36,771 nt of DNA from a virus: positions 1-36,771 of IMG/VR virus record IMGVR_UViG_3300012944_000020. One strand, written 5' to 3'. Position numbers and translations under genes: made by a program. Numbering within the stretch: the stretch's first letter is position 1; each line of letters begins with the position of its first letter. Of the stretch, positions 36,580-36,771 are shown in pieces. The notes beneath the pieces were generated by a model. That model had not been told where the DNA came from, ran no database searches, and saw nothing but the letters and a program-made list of their open reading frames with translations.

Positions 36580-36771
36580 AGGCCTCTTACTATCCGATCA
36601 GGACAAACAGGACATTCTCAAGCTGTTTAACGGCATGAAGGGAATGTACACGCAGCTCGATACCGATCTCAAGGCCGGCAAGCCGGTAGGCGAGATCAAA
36701 ACGCAAATCGACAAAGCAACCGCCGACATTGTTGCCGTTCAAGAAAAGTACACGGCGCTTGCCCTACGCAC
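36572..36771 (+). CDS. Major capsid protein, HK97 fold (N-terminal part, continues at position 2)
   Basis: ATG 36572 overlaps the protease stop. The segment begins MSEGLLLSDQDKQDILKLFN and continues as charged helices (KPVGEIKTQIDKATADIVA), the scaffold-like delta domain that the protease removes. The reading frame leaves the window inside the 123-bp terminal repeat and continues without a break at the start of the window. Confidence 0.93.
   Translation, partial: MSEGLLLSDQDKQDILKLFNGMKGMYTQLDTDLKAGKPVGEIKTQIDKATADIVAVQEKYTALALR
36649..36771. repeat. Terminal direct repeat, right copy
   Basis: Exact copy of positions 1-123. Removing one copy gives a unit circle of 36,648 bp with an intact capsid gene. 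Confidence 0.95.

Noticed and set aside
1-36771. tRNA or rRNA genes
   Set aside because: No cloverleaf with a conserved T-loop or anticodon arm was noticed on either strand, though a covariance search was not possible.

Overview
The window is a complete temperate siphophage (or integrated/circular prophage form) genome of the HK97 type, opened inside its major capsid gene. The first 123 bases are repeated exactly as the last 123 bases, so the molecule is circular or terminally redundant with a unit length of about 36,648 bp. It is GC-rich. One cargo protein (20365-20832) resembles a family of exported proteins that I associate from memory with Acidobacteriota, so such a host is my best guess, not a demonstrated fact.

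Layout, starting at the packaging module. 26412-29908: small early/accessory genes, large terminase and a row of tiny genes. 29905-31377: a truncated small-terminase-like gene, a decapitated methyltransferase and an intact DNA methyltransferase. 31692-36771 and on through 1-1153: accessory proteins, portal, Mu F-like head protein, HK97 prohead protease and major capsid. 1237-6911: head-tail connectors, tail completion, tail terminator, tail tube and a tail chaperone pair joined by a -1 ribosomal frameshift. 6916-17135: tape measure, tail hub/fibre proteins and the receptor-binding fibre. 17159-18638: a Nudix protein and a leftward cluster of small coiled-coil and DNA-binding-like proteins. 18719-21427: a rightward operon with a recognisable promoter. 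21432-23791: a DUF5681-like gene, a double-HTH excisionase-like gene and a convergent tyrosine integrase. 24092-26097: a small basic ORF, a winged-helix replication-type gene with a second gene overprinted inside it, and a leftward basic protein.

The most unusual element is a pair of hammerhead self-cleaving ribozymes at 20266-20326 and 20834-20889. Each lies directly upstream of a gene for an exported or membrane-anchored protein. Each contains the CTGATGA and GAAA core, stems I, II and III, and a cleavable NUH triplet, and each is followed by a short hairpin that would cap the 5' end of the downstream cleavage product. They would cut one operon transcript into separate messages with leaders of about 40 nt, which amounts to a ribozyme-segmented cargo (moron) operon.

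Other notable points: a dispersed GAGCGGGCGG/CCGCCCGCT palindrome family found in one codon phase in several ORFs (like Rickettsia palindromic elements), an exactly 40-residue repeat in the tape measure, a likely ACG start for the tail tube gene, two dual-coding regions, antisense membrane/coiled-coil morons with their own extended -10 promoters, and no recognisable lysis genes or CI-type repressor.
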